Origin: Phoronis australis
Taxonomy: Eukaryota > Phoronida > Phoronidae
Length of the DNA: 64,000 nt
Assembly (NCBI GenBank): GCA_002633005.1
Contig: NMRA01000348.1
Span: forward strand, 1-64,000
Direction: 5' to 3'
Positions 58,524 to 64,000 of the stretch are shown here, in pieces. Position numbers and translations under genes: made by a program. Below the pieces are notes generated by a model. It ran no database searches. It worked only from the letters and a program-made list of their open reading frames with translations, and was not told where the DNA came from. Position 1 is the first letter of the stretch. Each line of letters starts with the position of its first letter.

Positions 58524-59985
58524 GATTCAATCGCTACAAACACATTGGATATCCGAGTATCAAGCAAAATGTTTAGTTTAGACTCGAACTTAAAAGCTTA
58601 ATGCTGGGGCCATAAAGGGTAAACTAGTAGTTTAGAAGCATTTCTGAGAATGTGTATGCTAAAGGCATTTTTAGTAAAAGTGGGGAGCCTATCTTTTTAG
58701 TGTTGTTATGGTATGCTGATTTCGGTTATGACTGTTCCCAAACTGGAATTCGAGTGTTTGATCATCTAATTTGAATAAACAAAAAGACCACCAAATCAAC
58801 AAGATAAGAAACATACTGGGGACCAGGAGTACAATATATCAAAAATAATTAGGAAATGGTTTGGTATTAAATAATTTAAGTTTGAGAATATGTTATCGAA
58901 AGTCATAAAATTCTCTATTCATGCTAATTAGCTTCCGCCATTCCCAAAAATTCAAATTTCGGTGTAGATTTAACAATTTGCAGGCAGACATGACAAATAA
59001 AGAATGAATATCTATCATGGGCGGCGCAGCTCTCAAACAATGGGGGACCAGAAAAATCCTTATGACACACGTAAAGATTTTTATTTCATCTCCACAAACT
59101 TACAAATGTTTATTAATAAAATCTGAATATGCAAATCAGAAACCAGAATTATCAATACTTTTTGCGAACATCTCATGATTTAGATAAAACATAAAAGTGT
59201 TGTAAACATAACAACGTGACATATGTATAAGTATGGGGCAGACACCCACGTTAACCATAATATACATGTACTCCAGCCTATGAGACGAACCAAACCCTAG
59301 ACACGAAGGCCTAGTATATTTTGTTCATCAAGAAAAATTCTTCACATACTACCTGCAAAATAGTAATTTTACAGAATATTCATTGCGACTAACCCGTGCA
59401 GCTATGGATCTAGTAACTGTAGATGTGTGTGTACTATGTTTGAAAAATCCTATAACAGGGAATTATTTGAGGATCCAGATTTTGTAAATTTCTGAGGGAG
59501 TGTACCTGTCGAGACTTGACACTGACTTCATTACAATTTACGGCGACTGGAAACTACGGATGTAGTCCAAGATTATAGTAAAACCGGCCACGGGTACGTA
59601 AACGCCAATAATCCTCATGCGAAGTGACAAGTTTCAAACTTTGTATCTCAGTTTAATTGTCCGTGCTCGCCGTGGAAAGAGAATAACCCAAACAGAATGT
59701 TTACTTGGAAAAACTTATGCTAAAAACACCATTTTATCCGAAGAATTGATAAACATTATGGAATGCCTTAAGATTGGACCTTGATTCAGGTCCGATAATT
59801 ATTATATTTTACATTCTATTAAAAATATCCGAGAAATTTTATCCGTGATCGGTGACTTTGAAAATTCAACACCTTCATATTAAGAGATGGGTATATGTTG
59901 CAGTAATAAAAAAGTTATACTTGATACAAGAAATGAAATAAACGACCTGTACCTCCAAATTGACTACTCTTTTATTTTTAAGAGC
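58524..59985. mobile_element. ~1.46-kb insertion relative to the left paralogous block
   Basis: The left block passes from GACGGCTG straight to CTCTTTTTAAA at 11502-11520; here 1.46 kb intervene. No coding and no clear terminal repeats are seen. It includes a fragment of the GC-rich foldback family at 59020-59052. It could be an insertion here or a deletion on the left. Confidence 0.55.
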
Positions 59986-60314
59986 TCCTTTTTAAATTGC
60001 GGTCTGAAGCTATTCAGTTTGCGAAAGACAATTTAAAAAGCAGAGAGATTCTAGCCTAAAAATTTGAAAAAGTCAGATAATGTTTGAAATAAATAAAATT
60101 ACAAAATCCTCCAATTTTGATGAGATTTTAGAATGTACGTTTGTCTGTTGAATTTCGATGAGCATATGATAGTTGCCATGATAAGAACCCGTGCTAGTAT
60201 GATTTACCAAGGAGAAAAACCAACAAAAAACTCGGTAATTTAAAAAAAGAAACTTTGTCAAGAAAAAAATTACTAGATTAATGCGTAACGGAAATGAGCT
60301 TACAGATCAGAAGG

Positions 60315-60400
60315 AACGTGAACATGTACACATGCATTGTTCACATGAACATGTACACATGCATTGTTCACATGCATTGTTCACATGCATTGTTCACATT
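60315..60400. repeat. Short tandem repeat of ACATGCATTGTTC units
   Basis: GAACATGTACACATGCATTG occurs twice, followed by 14-base CACATGCATTGTT units. The left block has a single copy at 11840-11870, so this is a local expansion. Confidence 0.85.
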
Positions 60401-60559
60401 TTTAGCACTTTTAACAAAGATCTGCAGTCGAGGAAAGATAGTACTTAATAGTTTCATAAGGTTGGTAGAGTACATGAGTAGTACTTTGACAACAGCTCAT
60501 TTAAAATGACTTATTCTTGTTGAAATGACATAGATAAGTAATGGAATTTCGGGCCTTAA

Positions 60560-61090
60560 AGCGGGCCCACCCAAATTAATATAGATGAGCCTCGCCGGAT
60601 GGGGGTCCGATACCAGGGCAGCCTGTATTAATATAGGTTGCCTCGCAGGATGGTGGCCGACAGCGGGACCCTCTATATTGATATAAAAAGCCCCGCCCGA
60701 AGGCGGCCAAAGAACGAGACTCTATATATTGATATAGAGGGACCCGCTTGAAGGTAGACGAAGAGCGAGGTCACCTATATTAATATAGGTAGCCCCGCTC
60801 GAAGGCAAGCCCTGCTTTAAGGCCGCTGAAGAGCGAAGCGCTATATTAATATACATGGCCCCACTCTTCATCCGCCTCAGGTGGAGCCACCTGTATTAAT
60901 ATAGAAGGGCCCCGCTCTTCGACCGCTTTCCGGCGGGTTACTCTATAATAATATAGGCGCCCCACTCTTCGGCCGCCTTCCGCAGGAGCCCTCTTATATT
61001 CCCCCATTGGCCACTTTCCGGCGCGACCCACCTACATTAATACGGGTGGCTTCGGTCTACAGCCACCTTAGGGCTTAGCCCGCTATATTA
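60560..61090. repeat. Palindromic minisatellite array, copy B
   Basis: Nine to ten units of about 55-58 bases. AT palindromes (TATATTAATATA or TATTGATATAG) lie at about 60574, 60630, 60675, 60727, 60775, 60841, 60892 and 60945. GC cores of the CGAAGGCGGCC...AAGAGCGAG type occur before about 60830, and the inverted CTCTTCGGCCGCCTTCCG type after it. Better preserved than copy A. Confidence 0.92.
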
Positions 61091-61339
61091 GTATAATAAG
61101 AATAAGTCATTTTAAATAATAAGCTGTCTAGTCCTTATTTTATCACAACCAGTCAGGATATATTTACCTTTGACAGATTCGGCTGCTATCAGCAGCCGTC
61201 GTCCTGTGTTATTCATGAACAGGGGCGACAGAGGTTATAAGCTGAACAAAATTTGGAACAGCCTGATTACCACGACACCTACCGTCCAATAACTTCTGAA
61301 GCTGGCTGCTGACAGGAGCAAATATGTTCTTACTGGTTG

Positions 61340-62340
61340 TGAAAAGAGGAATTCAAACATGACGTTTTGGAAATTGGGGACTAGTGAATTGTTATTAATG
61401 GAAATGGAATACAATAGTAATATACTCGGCGGGCCAATATCTGTTACGAAAGCCTTAGCTGTCATAATGAATAAGAAAAATTAAAATCACCTGGTCCTGA
61501 ACACTTTTCAATTGAGTTTTAAACGTTTTTCTTGCAAGACATTTTTTTCGTTTCTGATTCGTTCATTTAACAATAGCTTTGTTAAAGAAGCTTTACTTTT
61601 TAATCAAAACCATGGTGGGGTGTGGTTTCACACTTACATGTACCAAACGGTAATAGATGCCGAGAATGTTTCACCAACTCCTTAACTAATCAACAGCAGT
61701 TATAAGATTTGATCTGGGTGCCTTGCGCAGCGCCTTAAACAGACAATTACCAAAAGGGTTTCTCAAGGCAGATATATTGAGGAAAATATATTTACGATCT
61801 AATGCAACATACATTTACATGTACATGTACCTAAGACTAATAATGATGATAGATTTTGAAAAGGCGTTTGACTTTGTATCCTGGAAATTTATACACAATA
61901 TGTTTATTTTTTCAATTATAGAAATAAATTTATCAGACATATTTTTCTCATTATGCGGGATCTCATCTCTCCGTGATCCAGCACAATCGTACCCCTGATT
62001 ACTTGGGAATTGGTCTAGGGAGACCCAATTTTGCCATATTCGTTGATCGTGTGTGCTGAAGGTATGGGTATATCGTTTCGGCAAAACCATGGAGTGGGGT
62101 AAATATAGGCACCAGATCTCATAGAATTATGCAATATGCAGAGAATCCGTAATTACATTCGATGATTCTAGTGAATCTTTGAAAAGTACCCTTAATCTAC
62201 TTAATCAGTTCTATAAATTTTCGGGCTTTGAACCGACCTAGAGAAAACAGAATGCGTGTGGATCAGAGCTATGAAGTTAACAATGACTGGCGCTTGTTTG
62301 TCCCGAGTAGAATTTTATATGGAGAAGAATATCCTTTAAA
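61340..62340 (+). mobile_element. L1/Tx1-like LINE reverse transcriptase fragment, copy B (decayed)
   Basis: Same fragment as 12740-14100. Motif A reads MIDFEKAFDFVSWKF (61848-61892), followed by the GRPNFAIF-like and CAEGMGISFRQNHGV blocks, and the YADD equivalent degraded to YAEN at about 62138. Multiple stops; a fossil. Confidence 0.85.
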
Positions 62341-63205
62341 ACACTGGGAGTTGCATTTTGTTAAAAATGCCACGTCTCATTAGATTGCGACTATGCAAAT
62401 GAAGTACCAGTTTACAAACAACCTCGGGTCTTCCGGTATGCCGGAAACTATCCGAGAACCAGTTACCATTACAAACTCGCGAAAGTCTCGTTTTCTGCGA
62501 CTATGTTTACGTAAATGAGTATGGTAATATGACATCGTTATCCTAATGGAACAAGTCACAGTTTTTATTATTTGTTCATTTCACTATTAAACAAAGATTG
62601 CGTAATATTTGGAATTACTAGGGTTTTCTATATAATCGCACTAGTTTTGCGTGTATCAGTTGGCGCTTTTTCAAAACTGCAGCTTATTTACAACTTTATT
62701 TCTTGATTATACTTATACACACAGTTCTCCAGGAAGACACAAGGTGGCGCTTGCTACAAATTTAAATATTCACGGTTTTAACGAGTCACAGAATCTTTAA
62801 GATCTCACTCTGATGGTCTCACTAAATTATTAGAAAGATTTAAGGAAATTCAAAATAGCACGATTCTTTGCACAACACAAAGTTTCAAATCCTCCATTCA
62901 AAATAACTGTCATGAAATCGTTTATGCTTACTTATAAATTTATTAGACTACTCAGTCCCTATGACAAATTCAGATTTACCTTAAAAATCGGCAGAAGTTC
63001 TCGAAGGCCTTCATGTCGTCTCTGCTGTCTTCTGTAGTCTAAATGGCGCTGTTTGAAGTTCTACGTCATAAATGTGGTAAAGCTTGTAACGCCCTTCATC
63101 TCAGTTCATTGTACGCTCATTCTTTCTGATATAGATCGATTCCATTATCCTACTACGATCACTGTTATTTTCATGTGGTAGAATTTTGGAGCTTTTCCAG
63201 TTAAT

Positions 63206-64000
63206 AACATGATTATTTTGTTTAACGTGACCTGTAGAGAGGCTTTTCTTTCGGATCTTCTAAATACTCGGTTTGTGGTCTCCCTATGTTCTCTAGGCCG
63301 ATAAACAAATTCCTGGATCTCTCTCCAACGTAGGAAAAATCACACGACGACTGGTACAGTTAAAACAAGGGATGTTGTAAAAAAATACTAAAAGTAATGA
63401 ATTAGAGTCTTAGCTCAAAATCTAGAGTTTGTAGCTCGAATCTTGGGGTCAATGTGCGAACATCGACACACATCCGTCTGCGTAAACCATTACATGTACA
63501 GAATAATGATCTTGAGTTTGTTGCAAGTTTCTCCAAAAATAAACAATACAAAATTACATGTTGTGACGTCATAATGTCAGGCTATGTTGGACTTAACATA
63601 CCTCTTGCTGGACGAAGGATTATGGGTAATGTACCTACCACAAAGACGATGCTGTCACTGACTACCACGTATCACGGCCTCACCGTGACCTCTGGTGGAG
63701 ACTCGTACTAGCACCCTCGCAACAGCTATCTCATATATAACCGAATTCTACATTACGTTTCCGTGGGAGAGCGAGCACCTTTGAATGAAAATGCGGTTTC
63801 CTATCGATTTCTTTGTCGAGGCACTCTGGTATCCAACTAGTAAGAGCGTTGCGATTGCTGGACACGAGTATTTGTTCGAGTTGTACTCTTAAGCGACGTA
63901 AAGTTTATGATTTATCCAGGATGCTGTGAAGGCTTCTAAACTATACATACACGCACACGCACACACACAAACACACATACACATCTCAGAATAGTTCGGT
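63206..64000. other. Right-end stretch with (CA)n microsatellite
   Basis: The ORF at 63454-63711 has no recognised domain. A CA-rich run (CACGCACACGCACACACAC) lies at about 63950-63985. No gene is supported. Confidence 0.6.

Larger units (their letters stand above)
57880..63205. repeat. ~5-kb duplicated block, right copy (pair with 9890-15000)
   Basis: Same orientation. It holds the empty site of the solo LTR (single ATAAG near 58190), ordinary sequence in place of the GT microsatellite, an extra ~1.46 kb at about 58524-59985, the better-preserved palindromic array, and a LINE fragment without the tandem duplication. Similarity ends at GGAGCTTTTCCAG. Confidence 0.9.

Overview
The window looks like intron- and repeat-rich invertebrate metazoan DNA. 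It contains one dispersed multi-exon host gene, no operons, several families of non-LTR retrotransposons, foldback DNA elements and tRNA-derived SINE heads. The palindrome TACATGTA is frequent. Together with a 2A-bearing CR1-like LINE and a LINE carrying a restriction-like endonuclease, this points to a deuterostome such as amphioxus (Branchiostoma). That assignment is inference, about 50 percent.

Host gene: a rhodopsin-like (class A) G-protein-coupled receptor lies on the minus strand in at least three exons. Exon 1 (50516-50219) encodes the N-terminus, TM1 and TM2. Exon 2 (28760-28610) is too short for routine ORF calling and encodes most of TM3, an NRF motif in place of DRY, and TM4. Exon 3 (20462-19939) encodes the end of TM4 through TM7 and the tail. 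Splice phases agree between exons 2 and 3. A small exon for extracellular loop 1 seems to be missing or unrecognised. A second exon 1 sits at 9541-9244.

Layout: the window is best read as two tandem, collinear copies of one locus, later invaded by mobile DNA. Matching blocks occur in the same order and orientation at 1-2724 / 30749-33003, 4085-4650 / 49188-49725, 9077-9895 / 50053-50865 (with receptor exon 1) and 9890-15000 / 57880-63205. If so, exons 2 and 3 of the left receptor lie just beyond the left edge.

Mobile DNA: a decayed CR1-like LINE with a 2A-like motif (5400-7690), its relative in reverse (16250-18240), a solo LTR with perfect 5-bp target duplication and an empty allele in the paralogous block (10224-11167), an L1/Tx1-like LINE in both long blocks, a large L1/Tx1-like ORF whose reverse transcriptase palm is lost at a single N (42592-45000), and an RLE-type LINE (45430-48055). 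There are also two copies of a TIR element full of CTCF-like motifs (24491-25610, 27165-28421), a 3-kb TIR element with zinc-binding fragments (54160-57133), nested foldback elements, and a striking palindromic minisatellite (12022-12535 and 60560-61090).

Other points: a decayed multi-exon gene or transposon remnant lies at 33815-37480, partly duplicated across an N. A heat-shock-element/TATA module sits at 3560-3670 inside an LTR-like stretch. Large parts (18240-19930, 20470-23080, 28770-30740, 33010-33800, 38900-40540, 41412-42400) show nothing recognisable.
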